A stretch of DNA of 64,000 nt from positions 84,757-148,756 of the forward strand of contig CABIVS010000002.1 of the NCBI GenBank assembly GCA_902362375.1. The letters are read 5' to 3'. The position numbers and the translations under genes were made by a program. Origin of the DNA: Bacteroidaceae bacterium. Its GTDB lineage: Bacteria; Bacteroidota; Bacteroidia; Bacteroidales; Bacteroidaceae. The notes beneath the pieces were generated by a model. That model was not told the origin of the DNA, ran no database searches, and saw only the letters and a program-made list of their open reading frames with translations. Shown piece after piece: positions 23,509 to 32,714 of the stretch (position 1 is its first letter; every line of letters begins with the position of its first letter).

Positions 23509-25128
23509 TTATTTGAGACTTAAAATCTCCTCTTTTGCTCCTAATTCCTCATAAACCTTTCCGTCTATAGTCAGATTCTTGGCATTCTTAACATTTAATA
23601 TGTTGTTGCCTTTAGAAGATTCTACATAAATATTTTCCAGAGTAACTCCGTCCACCTGGCTGATAACGACTCCATCCGTAGCTTCCGTCATCACAACGTT
23701 TTTAACGGTAATATTGCTGATGGGCATTTCCGGCAGTCCGTTGAAGAACATGGCACGTCCCGAACCTCTGCAAACAATATTGGAGATGTGAATATTGCGG
23801 AAAGCAGGTGTTTCTTCCGTCACCGGAGGAATGGCAGTCTTCATACGGTTCAACAGATCTTCTTCCGATTCTTCACCGGCACCTTTTCCACCGTAGAACA
23901 AGTCGAACAATAAAGGTTCATTCGGGATATTAATCATGTTGATATTGTTAATGTAGATGTTTTCTACCACACCGCCACGTCCGCGGGTACTCTTGAAACG
24001 CAAACCTACATCTGTACCCATAAATGTGCAGTCCTCTACATAGATATTCTTCACACCGCCGGACATTTCACTACCTACCACGAATCCACCGTGTCCGTGC
24101 AATACTGTATTGTTTTTCACGATCACGTTCTGGCAAGGTTCTCCACGACGGCGTCCATCTTCGTCTTTACCGGATTTGATACAGATGGCATCATCTCCCG
24201 CATCAAACACACTATTGATAATCAGAGCGTTTTTACAGGATTCCAAGTCGATAGCATCACCGTTTTGAGAATACCAGGGGTTGATGACCATGATATTATT
24301 TACTGTGAAATCTTCGCATGACAAGGGGTGCAGACACCAGCTTGGTGAGTTTTTGAAAGTAACGCCTTCCAGCAGTACCTTTTTACTTTTGACGATACTC
24401 AACAGTACCGGACGCAACCACGGACGGATTTCTGCCCATTCTTCATCTGTGTTGATACCTTCGGGTACATTGAAGTCTTTGCAAGCCATTGCACCTTTCA
24501 GTGAGCCGGCAGTAGGATACCATATCTCTTGTTTCTCGTCGAGAACACCTCCTGAATTTACCAGCTTTTTCCATTGTGAAGCAGTCAGCTTTCCTTTTTT
24601 CACCGGACGCCAGCAGTCACCGTTTCCGTCAAATGTACCATGTCCGGTGATAGCGATATTTTCTGCATTGCGTGCTGAAATCGGCGATTGGCAACGACGA
24701 GTCTCGAGTCCTTCGAAAGAAGTGGCAATGATAGGATATGCCTCAAAATCACCGGTAAAAAGCACCAGCGCATTTTGTTCCGTATATAGGTTTACATTGC
24801 TCAACAACTCGATCGGACCAGTCAACCAGACACCTTCCGGGATAATCACTTTACCCCCTCCGTGTTGATTCACGTCTTTAATAGCATCGTTGATAGCTTT
24901 GGTATTCAGGAACAGACCGTCTCCTTTGGCTCCGAATTTCTCAATGTTTACTTCGTAAGCAGGAAAAACCGGTTGTTGTACTTTCGGCATTTCAAAAGGT
25001 AAATTCTGGTAAAGAGCGTCACTGATTGAGCTTTCTTTTACAGCAGTCTTGCTTTGTTTACATCCCGATGCAATAAACGGTAAACAGCATACGGCTATCC
25101 AGAAGAGTCTTTTTGTCAATGTGTTCAT
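23509..25128 (-). CDS. GH28 polygalacturonase-family lipoprotein
   Basis: A 539-residue GH28 beta-helix enzyme with lipoprotein signal (MNTLTKRLFWIAVCCLPFIA then SGC23). The signature set is present: NGDAIDLESCKNALIINSVF, AGDDAICIKSGKDEDGRR, GHGGFVVGSEMSGG and RFKSTRGRGG, giving the three catalytic Asp, the His and the R-K pair. It is longer than the GH28 at 2257-3687 because of an insertion (ATSFEGLETRRCQ to about residue 250). Lipidation suggests it faces the periplasm or the cell surface. It probably trims galacturonic acid from RG-I or homogalacturonan oligosaccharides. A TATCTTTG -7 element lies 71 bases upstream and a terminator downstream. Confidence 0.93.
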   Translation of the reverse strand: MNTLTKRLFWIAVCCLPFIASGCKQSKTAVKESSISDALYQNLPFEMPKVQQPVFPAYEVNIEKFGAKGDGLFLNTKAINDAIKDVNQHGGGKVIIPEGVWLTGPIELLSNVNLYTEQNALVLFTGDFEAYPIIATSFEGLETRRCQSPISARNAENIAITGHGTFDGNGDCWRPVKKGKLTASQWKKLVNSGGVLDEKQEIWYPTAGSLKGAMACKDFNVPEGINTDEEWAEIRPWLRPVLLSIVKSKKVLLEGVTFKNSPSWCLHPLSCEDFTVNNIMVINPWYSQNGDAIDLESCKNALIINSVFDAGDDAICIKSGKDEDGRRRGEPCQNVIVKNNTVLHGHGGFVVGSEMSGGVKNIYVEDCTFMGTDVGLRFKSTRGRGGVVENIYINNINMINIPNEPLLFDLFYGGKGAGEESEEDLLNRMKTAIPPVTEETPAFRNIHISNIVCRGSGRAMFFNGLPEMPISNITVKNVVMTEATDGVVISQVDGVTLENIYVESSKGNNILNVKNAKNLTIDGKVYEELGAKEEILSLK

Positions 25129-25198
25129 TTAGTAACTTAATTTCTATAGGGTTATACATCTATTGTTTTTCTTGAAAAAACCTCTTAATTATCGATTG

Positions 25199-25206
25199 CA
25201 AAGATA
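25199..25206 (-). promoter_or_regulatory. -7 element of the second GH28 gene
   Basis: Minus strand TATCTTTG, an exact TAnnTTTG match, 71 bases upstream of the ATG at 25128, leaving a 60-base leader. Confidence 0.6.
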
Positions 25207-25312
25207 GGTGGGAAAGCCTAAGGCGATGTGGACTAATTGATAGATTACGTGTATTTTTTGTCATTTCTGTCTATTATTTGCACACTTCTCGTGTTTTTAT
25301 GCAGAAAGTTCC

Positions 25313-25320
25313 TATCTTTG
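25313..25320 (+). promoter_or_regulatory. -7 element of fabI
   Basis: TATCTTTG on the + strand, 24 bases before the fabI ATG. It is divergent from the GH28 promoter and marks the border between the pectin locus and housekeeping genes. Confidence 0.65.
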
Positions 25321-25344
25321 CACAAAATTTAACTATTAAAAGAT

Positions 25345-26202
25345 ATGAGTTACAACTTGTTGAAAGGAAAAAGAGGTGTTATCTTCGGTGCTTTGAACGA
25401 TCAGTCTATTGCCTGGAAAGTGGCAGAGCGTGCCGTAGAAGAAGGTGCAACCATTACATTATCAAATACTCCGATGGCTATCCGTATGGGAGAAGTCGAT
25501 GCTTTGGCCGAAAAATTAAATTGCCAGGTTGTTCCGGCAGACGCCACTAGCGTAGAAGATTTGGAGAATGTATTCAAGACCTCCATGGATATACTGGGTG
25601 GACAAATTGATTTTGTACTCCACTCTATCGGTATGTCTCCCAACGTGCGCAAGAAACGTACTTACGATGACCTTGACTATGGAATGTTGGATAAGACATT
25701 GGATATTTCAGCTGTTTCATTCCACAAAATGATTCAGTCGGCCAAGAAACTGAATGCTATTGCTGATTATGGTTCTATCGTTGCTTTGAGCTACGTAGCC
25801 GCACAGCGTACTTTCTATGGCTATAATGATATGGCAGATGCAAAGGCTTTGTTGGAGTCTATTGCTCGCAGCTTCGGTTACATTTACGGACGCGAACATA
25901 GCGTACGTGTGAACACGATTTCACAGTCGCCTACATTTACTACTGCCGGTTCGGGCGTGAAGGGTATGGACAAATTGTTCGACTTCTCCAACCGTATGTC
26001 TCCGCTCGGAAATGCAACGGCTGACGAATGTGCCGATTATTGCATCGTGATGTTCTCCGATCTTACCCGTAAGGTGACTATGCAGAACTTATTCCATGAC
26101 GGTGGATTCTCCAGCGTAGGTATGAGTCTTCGTGCCATGGCTACTTACGAAAAAGGACTCGATGAGTACATGGACGAAAATGGTAACATCATTTACGGAT
26201 AA
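25345..26202 (+). CDS. fabI: Enoyl-[acyl-carrier-protein] reductase (FabI)
   Basis: A 285-residue short-chain dehydrogenase-fold enzyme that reduces trans-2-enoyl-ACP with NADH in the last step of each fatty-acid elongation cycle. The nucleotide-binding start is GVIFGALNDQSIAWKVAERA. The FabI active site pattern Y-x6-K is Y160-NDMADA-K167, and the second Tyr of the FabI pattern is Y150 region (SYVAAQ). FTTAGSGVKGMDKL matches the substrate-binding loop. Length is slightly above the ~260 of E. coli FabI. It is a single essential-type gene with its own promoter, followed closely by the gldB-like gene (6-base gap), so both are probably on one mRNA. Confidence 0.95.
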   Translation: MSYNLLKGKRGVIFGALNDQSIAWKVAERAVEEGATITLSNTPMAIRMGEVDALAEKLNCQVVPADATSVEDLENVFKTSMDILGGQIDFVLHSIGMSPNVRKKRTYDDLDYGMLDKTLDISAVSFHKMIQSAKKLNAIADYGSIVALSYVAAQRTFYGYNDMADAKALLESIARSFGYIYGREHSVRVNTISQSPTFTTAGSGVKGMDKLFDFSNRMSPLGNATADECADYCIVMFSDLTRKVTMQNLFHDGGFSSVGMSLRAMATYEKGLDEYMDENGNIIYG

Positions 26203-26208
26203 AAGATT

Positions 26209-27216
26209 ATGAAACTACGGATCTCTCTTCTTATTATATTAATGAGTATGCTTTTCACTTCCTGCGGGATAAGCACAGGAAAGGGTATGGAGCAGAAGGA
26301 AGAAGAGATTTCTGTTCTGAGATATGATAAGCTGTTGAGCGAATATGTTCGCTCCAACAGCTTTTCTGCCATGCAGAAGTTGACGATGGACTACCGTATG
26401 CCGACGAAGATCCTGATTGAGGATGTATTGTCTATCGGCACGGTGAAAGATGATACCATCTCGCAACGTCTGCAAAAATTCTATTCGGATACGACTTTGG
26501 TTCGTTTGCTTAGCGATGTAGAAGCAAAATATCCTAATCTGGATGAAGTGGAAAAAGGACTTAGCAAAGGATTCCGGAAACTGAAAAAGGAAGTGCCTGA
26601 TACGAAAGTGCCGTTTATCTATTCGCAAGTATCCGCTTTCAACGAATCTATTATTTTGGTGGATTCTTTATTGGGAATCAGTCTTGATAAATATATGGGG
26701 GAAGATTATCCTCTTTATAAGCGTTTCTATTACGATTATCAGTGTCGCTCGATGCGTCCGGAACGGATTGTGCCGGATTGTTTTGTTTTTTATCTTTTGA
26801 GCCGCTACGGTATGAACTATCATGAAGGTACTTGTCTGATTGACTTGATGATGCATACGGGGAAGATCAATTACGTAGTGCAGAACTTATTGGGATATAG
26901 TGATATAGGTGAAGCAATGGGGTATTCCAAGGAGGAAAGCGACTGGTGCAAGGATAATGAAAAGGAGATATGGAATTATATCTGTACCAACGATCATCTG
27001 CATGCTCGTGACCCGATGGTGATTCGCTATTATATGAAGCCTGCTCCTGCTGTTGATATGTTGGGTGCTCAAGCTCCGGCATTGATAGGTACGTGGGTGG
27101 GAGCAAGAATCATTGCTTCTTACATGAAAAAGCATAAGGATATGAAGCTGAAAGATCTTCTGGAATTTACTGATTACCACGAAATGTTAAGTGAATCCAA
27201 CTACCTGGCTTCCTGA
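26209..27216 (+). CDS. gldB: GldB-like lipoprotein
   Basis: A 335-residue lipoprotein (MKLRISLLIILMSMLFTSC). It fits the GldB family: GEDYPLYKRFYYDYQCRSMR followed by PERIVPDCFVFYLL, then KINYVVQNLLGYSDIGEAMG, YSKEESDWCKDNEKEIWNYI and IGTWVGARIIASYMKK. In gliding Flavobacteria GldB belongs to the gliding/type IX secretion apparatus; Bacteroides does not glide and lacks most of that machinery, so here it is a conserved envelope lipoprotein of unknown task, perhaps protease-like. It lies 6 bases after fabI, implying co-transcription. Confidence 0.85.
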   Translation: MKLRISLLIILMSMLFTSCGISTGKGMEQKEEEISVLRYDKLLSEYVRSNSFSAMQKLTMDYRMPTKILIEDVLSIGTVKDDTISQRLQKFYSDTTLVRLLSDVEAKYPNLDEVEKGLSKGFRKLKKEVPDTKVPFIYSQVSAFNESIILVDSLLGISLDKYMGEDYPLYKRFYYDYQCRSMRPERIVPDCFVFYLLSRYGMNYHEGTCLIDLMMHTGKINYVVQNLLGYSDIGEAMGYSKEESDWCKDNEKEIWNYICTNDHLHARDPMVIRYYMKPAPAVDMLGAQAPALIGTWVGARIIASYMKKHKDMKLKDLLEFTDYHEMLSESNYLAS

Positions 27217-27232
27217 ATCGTTTCTCTTTCTT

Positions 27233-27268
27233 ATTTCTCAATTTTTAATTTTCAATTCTCAATTTAAT
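27233..27268. repeat. Solo copy of the AATTGAGAATT-type intergenic repeat
   Basis: An AT-rich stretch made of TTCTCAATTTTTAATT-like words fills the gap between the gldB-like stop and the next GTG start. It matches, with small changes, the 39-base arms at 60046-60084 and 61919-61957. Confidence 0.65.
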
Positions 27269-27270
27269 AA

Positions 27271-27975
27271 GTGGAAACTGCCCTTTATTTGTTGCCCGTG
27301 ACTTTAGGCGATACATCGATTGAAAAGGTATTGCCTTCCTATAATAAGGAAATTATTTCCGGTATCCGGTATTTTATAGTCGAAGATGTTCGTTCTGCCC
27401 GTCGTTTCCTGAAAAAGGTGGACCGGGAGATTGATATTGATGCGTTGACATTTTATCCGTTGAACAAACATACTTCACCTGAAGATATTTCCGGTTATCT
27501 GCAACCTTTGGTAGGCGGAGCTTCAATGGGAGTTATCTCCGAAGCCGGTTGTCCGGCGGTAGCTGATCCGGGAGCGGATGTGGTTGCCATCGCACAACGT
27601 AAAAAACTGAAGGTCGTTCCTTTGGTCGGACCTTCTTCGATTATTCTTTCCGTGATGGCTTCGGGCTTTAACGGGCAGAGCTTTGCGTTTCATGGTTATC
27701 TGCCGATTGAACCGGGGGAACGTGCCAAGAAACTGAAAACATTGGAGCAGCGTGTGTATGCTGAAAATCAGACACAACTTTTCATTGAGACGCCTTACCG
27801 GAATCATAAGATGATAGAAGATATTTTATTAAACTGCCGTCCTCAAACAAAGCTTTGTATTGCTGCCGATATTACGTGTGAAGGAGAGTATATACAGACG
27901 CGTACAGTGAAGGACTGGAAGGGACATGTGCCTGAACTGTCTAAGATTCCCTGTATTTTTCTCTTATATAAATAA
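27271..27975 (+). CDS. RsmI-like tetrapyrrole-methylase-fold SAM methyltransferase, short form
   Basis: A 234-residue protein of the COG0313 (RsmI) family. YLLPVTLGD at the N-terminus, YFIVEDVRSARRFLKK, GVISEAGCPAVADPGADVV and VVPLVGPSSIILSVMASGF are the family blocks for SAM and substrate. RsmI 2'-O-methylates C1402 of 16S rRNA. This form is ~50 residues shorter than classic RsmI, and its first motif is VTLGD rather than the usual P-x-G-N, so it may be a variant with another target. The start is GTG; an in-frame TAA lies directly before it, leaving no upstream choice. Its 3' end overlaps the convergent gene by 35 bases. Confidence 0.82.
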   Translation: METALYLLPVTLGDTSIEKVLPSYNKEIISGIRYFIVEDVRSARRFLKKVDREIDIDALTFYPLNKHTSPEDISGYLQPLVGGASMGVISEAGCPAVADPGADVVAIAQRKKLKVVPLVGPSSIILSVMASGFNGQSFAFHGYLPIEPGERAKKLKTLEQRVYAENQTQLFIETPYRNHKMIEDILLNCRPQTKLCIAADITCEGEYIQTRTVKDWKGHVPELSKIPCIFLLYK

Positions 27976-29059
27976 CGCCTTTCAGGTGTTCATATTCATC
28001 TTCGAAACAGCTACTGAAGAAGCCTTTTCCCAAGTTTTCCTCTATCTGTTTGAAACTCCATAGCTTACTGTTTTTAAAGCGAGGGGTACAAAGGATGGAA
28101 TCATCCTTGATATCAACGATGAATAAGTAGATAAGACGGTTGGTTACTTCATTTTCAAAGTGATAAACGATGTTGAATTCTGGTTTGATATCTTTCTCAT
28201 GCGGGAAAGCATTGTTTATCAAACGAGTGGCACCTGCCTCCAAAGATTCTCCGTAACGGAGATAACATTCCATGGGAATATCCACTTTTCCTTTGTCCAA
28301 AATTGCTGTTGACGATCTGTCGCAAAGGAATAGCATTCCGTGAGTGGATATGGCAATTCTTATCACCGGATTGATGTATGCGTTCTTATAATTAACAGCC
28401 TCTATCGCAGGGGTCTTCCCGATTACGTCTCCTTTTGTATTCACAATAGGAACATATTCTGTGTGAGACATTAAGTGATTGAAGAAACGGATAGCGATCT
28501 GGTTGAACAGGATGCTCATGAGAAAGACCGTAGGAGGTAATACTTTATAGAGTACAAACAGACTTGTCTTACTAAGTGGGTCCTGCAAAATGACAGTGAT
28601 GCTGATTATAATGAAATGCAGTATTCCAAAAATCAGGGCAATGCGGGCAGATACAACGGCGGCTTCTGCTCCCTGAGCATATAAACGTTTGTTGCAAGAA
28701 CCTATCTGTTTTAAGAAGTGGTTGATAAACCTTTTCTTATGCATATAAAGACTTAGCATCGGAATGAGAATACTGACTTCCAGAGTCAGTGGTAACGCAC
28801 CGGGGGGAACATAATCACCGGGAATGAGAGCTGCTACGGATAATAGTGCCAACACTCCGGTCGCTATATAGAGGATAAAATTAGGAATTAACAATCCTTT
28901 ACGTCGATAAGAAAGGTATATTCCTATAATACCTATACCTGTACCGATGTAAATAGCCGTGTCTTGCGTTATAAGTTCACACAACAAAATGGAAATAATA
29001 ACGGGGATAAAACCCAGCGACATGTTAAATGCGGAAGAAAGTATTCCTTTATGGTCCAT
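27941..29059 (-). CDS. Membrane protein with C-terminal degenerate Nudix-like domain
   Basis: A 372-residue protein. The first ~205 residues hold about six hydrophobic helices (FIPVIISILLCELI, IYIGTGIGIIGIYLSY, FILYIATGVLALLSVAALIP and others). The remaining part resembles a Nudix fold of the IPP-isomerase type: YVPIVNTKGDVIGKTPAIEA, INPVIRIAISTHGMLFLCDR, YGESLEAGATRLINNAF, YLFIVDI. The Nudix box G-x5-E-x7-R-E-x2-E-E is not intact: only G-E-S-L-E-A-G-A-T-R remains and the metal-binding Glu residues are missing. A hydrolase role is therefore doubtful; ligand sensing is possible. It is convergent with, and overlaps, the RsmI-like gene by 35 bases. Family not otherwise recognised. Confidence 0.6.
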   Translation of the reverse strand: MDHKGILSSAFNMSLGFIPVIISILLCELITQDTAIYIGTGIGIIGIYLSYRRKGLLIPNFILYIATGVLALLSVAALIPGDYVPPGALPLTLEVSILIPMLSLYMHKKRFINHFLKQIGSCNKRLYAQGAEAAVVSARIALIFGILHFIIISITVILQDPLSKTSLFVLYKVLPPTVFLMSILFNQIAIRFFNHLMSHTEYVPIVNTKGDVIGKTPAIEAVNYKNAYINPVIRIAISTHGMLFLCDRSSTAILDKGKVDIPMECYLRYGESLEAGATRLINNAFPHEKDIKPEFNIVYHFENEVTNRLIYLFIVDIKDDSILCTPRFKNSKLWSFKQIEENLGKGFFSSCFEDEYEHLKGVIYIREKYRES

Positions 29060-29122
29060 CTCTATATTTATGTTTATTTGTCGGTTCTATCTATAAAACA
29101 AATAGTGTATGTGTTTTGTTTT

Positions 29123-29971
29123 CTAACGAATATGTTTCTCTGCATGGTAGGAGGAACGAACAAGGGGAGCACTCTCTACGATGTTGAACCCTTTCTCTAA
29201 ACCAACTGTTTTATATTTCGCGAATTGCAACGGAGTGATGTATGCCGCAACAGGATAATGCCGGTGACTCGGTTGCAGGTATTGACCTATGGTAAGGATC
29301 TGGCAACCGGTTGCTAACAGATCGTCCATCAATGTTTCGACTTCCTCCGGAGTTTCACCCAGTCCGACCATAATGCCGCTTTTAGATTTGACTCCCTTTT
29401 CGGAAATGTGCCTGATAACCTGTAAGCTTGTATCATAATTTGCTGCACTGCGCACTAGTGGACTAATGCGGCGCACAGTTTCCATATTGTGTGATATGAT
29501 GTCGGGGCGGGCGTCAATTACTAAATCTACCAACTCCATTCTGCCTTGAAAATCCGGAATCAGTACTTCAATGGTTGTCTGTGGATTCAACCGTTTTATT
29601 TCCCGGATGGTACGTGCCCAATGTGCTGCTCCCAAATCAGGTAAATCATCCCGGTCTACAGAGGTGATGACAGCATGATCCAGTTTCATCAGTGCGATGG
29701 ACTCTGCTACGTGCGTCGGTTCGTTTACATCTAACGGATGGGGACGTCCTGTCTGTGTGTTGCAAAATTTACAGCTACGCGTGCAGATGTCACCGCCAAT
29801 CATGAAGGTAGCAGTTCCTTTTCCCCAGCATTCCCCCATATTAGGGCAACGCCCACTGCTGCATATAGTGTGCAAGCAGTGGGAGTCGACAATTCGCTTT
29901 GTTTCGGTGTATCGTTCGTTGGCACCGATATTAATTTTCAGCCATTCGGGCTTACGTACTCTATCCGTCAT
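29123..29971 (-). CDS. lipA: Lipoyl synthase
   Basis: A 282-residue radical-SAM enzyme that inserts two sulfurs into protein-bound octanoate to form lipoate. Both clusters are ligated as expected: the auxiliary cluster by CSSGRCPNMGEC (C-x4-C-x5-C) and the SAM cluster by CTRSCKFC (C-x3-C-x2-C). VITSVDRDDLPDLGAAHW and the C-terminal SAPLVRSSYHAEKH (with the RSSY serine ligand) are LipA signatures. The ATG overlaps the stop of the upstream dipeptidyl peptidase gene by one base, so the two are translationally coupled, although their functions are unrelated. Confidence 0.96.
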   Translation of the reverse strand: MTDRVRKPEWLKINIGANERYTETKRIVDSHCLHTICSSGRCPNMGECWGKGTATFMIGGDICTRSCKFCNTQTGRPHPLDVNEPTHVAESIALMKLDHAVITSVDRDDLPDLGAAHWARTIREIKRLNPQTTIEVLIPDFQGRMELVDLVIDARPDIISHNMETVRRISPLVRSAANYDTSLQVIRHISEKGVKSKSGIMVGLGETPEEVETLMDDLLATGCQILTIGQYLQPSHRHYPVAAYITPLQFAKYKTVGLEKGFNIVESAPLVRSSYHAEKHIR

Positions 29972-32181
29972 TATAAGTTGTTCAAGAAGAAGTTGGTTAA
30001 CCGTGTGTACAAGTGTTGGCGGGTATTGCCACCATATATTCCATGATTACGGTTCGTGTACACTTGCATATCAAATTGTTTTCCAAGCTGGACTAACTGT
30101 TCGGCATATTCTGCGCAGTTCTGGAAGTGAACATTGTCATCTGCCATACCATGTACCAGCAATAAATTTCCATGAAGTTTATCGGCACGGGTGAAGGCTG
30201 ATGATTCCTTATATCCTTCCGCATTTTCTTTGGGAGTGCGCATGAAACGTTCGGTATAAATCGTATCATAGAAACGCCAGTCGGTCGGTGCGGCTACTGC
30301 TACTCCGGCTTTGAATACGGGAGTTCCTTCGCTCATGCTCATAAGAGTCATGTATCCGCCATAACTCCAACCCCAGATACCGATGCGGTCTTTGTCCACA
30401 TACGCTTGTTTGCCTAGGTAAAGCGCTGTTTCCACCTGGTCTTTGGCTTCTTTGACTCCGATTTTCAAATAGGTACATTTCTCAAAAGCTTCTCCACGGC
30501 CTCCAGTGCCACGACCATCTACACATACCACGATATAACCGAGGCTTGCCATGTATGTCTCCCAGCTGATTCCCCAAGTATCCAATACCTGTTGGGAACC
30601 CGGGCCACTATATTGATACATCAGTACCGGATATTTTTTGGATGCGGAGAAATTAACCGGTTTCATCATCCAGCCGTTCAACTTCACGCCATCTGTAGTC
30701 TGGAAAGTAAAGAACTCTTTTTGTGGTACTGCATATCCGGACAATGTTTGTTTCAACGCATCATTTGTAATAAGCGTTTTGAGCGTTTTGCCCGAATTAT
30801 CGTTCAAGGTAACTAACAAAGGAGTATCCAGGCTGGAGAACTTGTTCATATAATACTTCATCGATTTGCTGAAAAGCGGTGTATTGGTTCCTGCCTGTTG
30901 AGACAATTTGGTCTTTTTGCCTTTCTTGTCTGTTTTATAGACAGCCTTGCGCAGAGGACTCTCTTCGTTGCTGGTATAATAGAAAGAGCCGTCTTCTTCA
31001 TCATATCCCAGGAAATCTTTCACTTCGAACTTACCATTAGTAACCTTTTTAATCAGGTTACCTCCCATGCTATACCAATAGAGATGACTGTAACCGTCAC
31101 GTTCGCTAAGCAGGCTGAAATATTCCGGATAGAACTGAATGTTATCGAAAATATTCTCCTTTATGTAATAAGGAGATTCATCACGGAGTATTAGTTTGCA
31201 AAGTGTTGAACGAGGATCGGCAAAGTAGAGATCGAAACGGTCTTGATGACGGTTCAATGTCATGATAGCCAATTTGTTGGCATCCTTTGTGAAACGGATA
31301 CGCGGAATGTATCCATCTGCATCCAGCGGGAGCTTCATCGTACGGGTGACATGTGACTTGATGTCATACGTGCGTACTTCTACTTTCGAATTCGGGTATC
31401 CGGCTTTCGGATACTTGTAGGTATATTCACCCGGATAATCTTTTAAAGCATCAATGTGGGGTGCTTGCCCGGCAAATACCGGAAAAGAATAGGAGGGAAC
31501 TTCTGACTCATCGAAGCGGATGAAAGCGATCAGTGTATTGTCAGCGCTGAATTCCAAAGCACGGTCGAAACCGAACTCTTCTTCATACACCCAGTCGGGG
31601 ATGCCGTTGATTACAGAGTTCTGTTTGCCATCCTCCGTGATTTGGCTTTCACTGTTGCCATAAAGCAGCTTAACAAGAAATATGTTATTGTTGCGGACAA
31701 AAGCAATCATTGTACCGTCTGGAGAAAAGACGGGGACCTGTTGAGGTCCACCGTCAGACAGCCGTTCAATAATGTTGTTTGTCGTAACGCCCTTATCATT
31801 TCGTTTCAAAGGGTAAATGTAATGTACAGCTGTGTATGAATGCCTATATATAGGTGTCGTTTTAGTAGCAATCAGCAATTTCTGACCGTCGGGCGAGAAC
31901 TGGTAACTGTCGAAGTTCTTGAAGTCACATTCGCGTGTAGTGCTTACATCGAAAATCACTTCTACTTTCTCGCCTGTTTTGAAAGAGTATTTAATGATTT
32001 GCGTGCCGTCAGCGTTCATCTGCGTGTAGTGTTCGCCATCAGGCATGGGGATTACTCCCTGGATATTTTCCGGGCGGAAACGTCCGGAGGTGATATCTTT
32101 TAAATCGAGTGCCTTTTGTCCTTGTGCCATTCCGGTCAGACAGAGAAGGCAGAGTAATAAAGTGATGCTGATCTTTTTCAT
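29971..32181 (-). CDS. Dipeptidyl peptidase IV (S9B prolyl peptidase)
   Basis: A 736-residue secreted serine peptidase that removes Xaa-Pro dipeptides from peptide N-termini. Signal peptide MKKISITLLLCLLCLTGMAQ. An eight-bladed propeller (residues ~40-480) contains DWVYEEEFGFDRALEFS, the S9B Glu pair that anchors the substrate N-terminus. The alpha/beta-hydrolase domain holds Ser606 in GWSYGGYM, Asp near 682 in HGMADDNVHF and His near 714 in RNHGIYGG. Gut Bacteroides DPP4 enzymes of this type are well known. A TACTTTTG -7 element lies at 32220-32227, so dpp and lipA are one transcript. Confidence 0.95.
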   Translation of the reverse strand: MKKISITLLLCLLCLTGMAQGQKALDLKDITSGRFRPENIQGVIPMPDGEHYTQMNADGTQIIKYSFKTGEKVEVIFDVSTTRECDFKNFDSYQFSPDGQKLLIATKTTPIYRHSYTAVHYIYPLKRNDKGVTTNNIIERLSDGGPQQVPVFSPDGTMIAFVRNNNIFLVKLLYGNSESQITEDGKQNSVINGIPDWVYEEEFGFDRALEFSADNTLIAFIRFDESEVPSYSFPVFAGQAPHIDALKDYPGEYTYKYPKAGYPNSKVEVRTYDIKSHVTRTMKLPLDADGYIPRIRFTKDANKLAIMTLNRHQDRFDLYFADPRSTLCKLILRDESPYYIKENIFDNIQFYPEYFSLLSERDGYSHLYWYSMGGNLIKKVTNGKFEVKDFLGYDEEDGSFYYTSNEESPLRKAVYKTDKKGKKTKLSQQAGTNTPLFSKSMKYYMNKFSSLDTPLLVTLNDNSGKTLKTLITNDALKQTLSGYAVPQKEFFTFQTTDGVKLNGWMMKPVNFSASKKYPVLMYQYSGPGSQQVLDTWGISWETYMASLGYIVVCVDGRGTGGRGEAFEKCTYLKIGVKEAKDQVETALYLGKQAYVDKDRIGIWGWSYGGYMTLMSMSEGTPVFKAGVAVAAPTDWRFYDTIYTERFMRTPKENAEGYKESSAFTRADKLHGNLLLVHGMADDNVHFQNCAEYAEQLVQLGKQFDMQVYTNRNHGIYGGNTRQHLYTRLTNFFLNNL

Positions 32182-32219
32182 CTGCTTTTATAATCGGTTT
32201 TGGTTTTAATTCGTACTTG

Positions 32220-32227
32220 CAAAAGTA
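32220..32227 (-). promoter_or_regulatory. -7 element of the dipeptidyl peptidase-lipA operon
   Basis: Minus strand TACTTTTG, matching TAnnTTTG, 39 bases before the ATG at 32181. Confidence 0.6.
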
Positions 32228-32301
32228 ACAATAAACTTAGATTCAACAAAGCCTGACCGATTTTTATATAGATTTGATAAGGATTATTGGGTGAGATTCA
32301 A

Positions 32302-32309
32302 TATCTTTG
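32302..32309 (+). promoter_or_regulatory. -7 element of the small membrane protein gene
   Basis: TATCTTTG on the + strand, 27 bases before the ATG at 32336. It lies inside the longer open frame that starts at 32291, which argues for the shorter start. Confidence 0.62.
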
Positions 32310-32335
32310 TGAAAAGGACTTTAAACATTACCACT

Positions 32336-32638
32336 ATGAATTCAAAAAGAAAAGACTTGCAATATGCTTCTGTCTTCTTATTGGCCGTAGCATTGACATT
32401 CCTGTTAGGGAAGGGGGATAATCTGTGGTTGGTATCGTGGGGTGACTTGATACCGAGTTTGTTTGTGCTGTTCATAGCAGGTGATTGTTTACATAGTTCC
32501 TTGCTCCGTATCAAACGCGGCGAAGAGGATGGAGGAGCCCGATGGAGTACTTGTTTCACTTTTCTGGTATTCAGTATTGTTTTTATGGGCGACTTATTCT
32601 ATATCGGCAACTTTATTGTGAATAAACTGTGGGGCTAA
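32336..32638 (+). CDS. Small two- to three-helix membrane protein, unknown function
   Basis: A 100-residue protein starting MNSKRKDLQY. Hydrophobic helices are ASVFLLAVALTFLLG, SLFVLFIAGDCLH and CFTFLVFSIVFMGDLFYIG, with a charged loop (RIKRGEEDGGARWS). I do not recognise the family. An upstream ATG at 32291 would add 15 residues, but a good -7 element (32302-32309) lies between the two, so transcription probably begins after 32291. The gene is divergent from the dipeptidyl peptidase operon and is followed by 139 bases before the BlaI-type regulator. Confidence 0.6.
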   Translation: MNSKRKDLQYASVFLLAVALTFLLGKGDNLWLVSWGDLIPSLFVLFIAGDCLHSSLLRIKRGEEDGGARWSTCFTFLVFSIVFMGDLFYIGNFIVNKLWG

Positions 32639-32714
32639 AGGATTAGTAGAAATTCTGTTTCACAGGTATTTAATAGTAAGATTTTCTTCTTAACTATAGC
32701 TTTTAGTTTACTTT

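Noticed and set aside
32291..32335. Longer start for the small membrane protein
   Set aside because: The -7 element at 32302-32309 would place the transcription start after this ATG.
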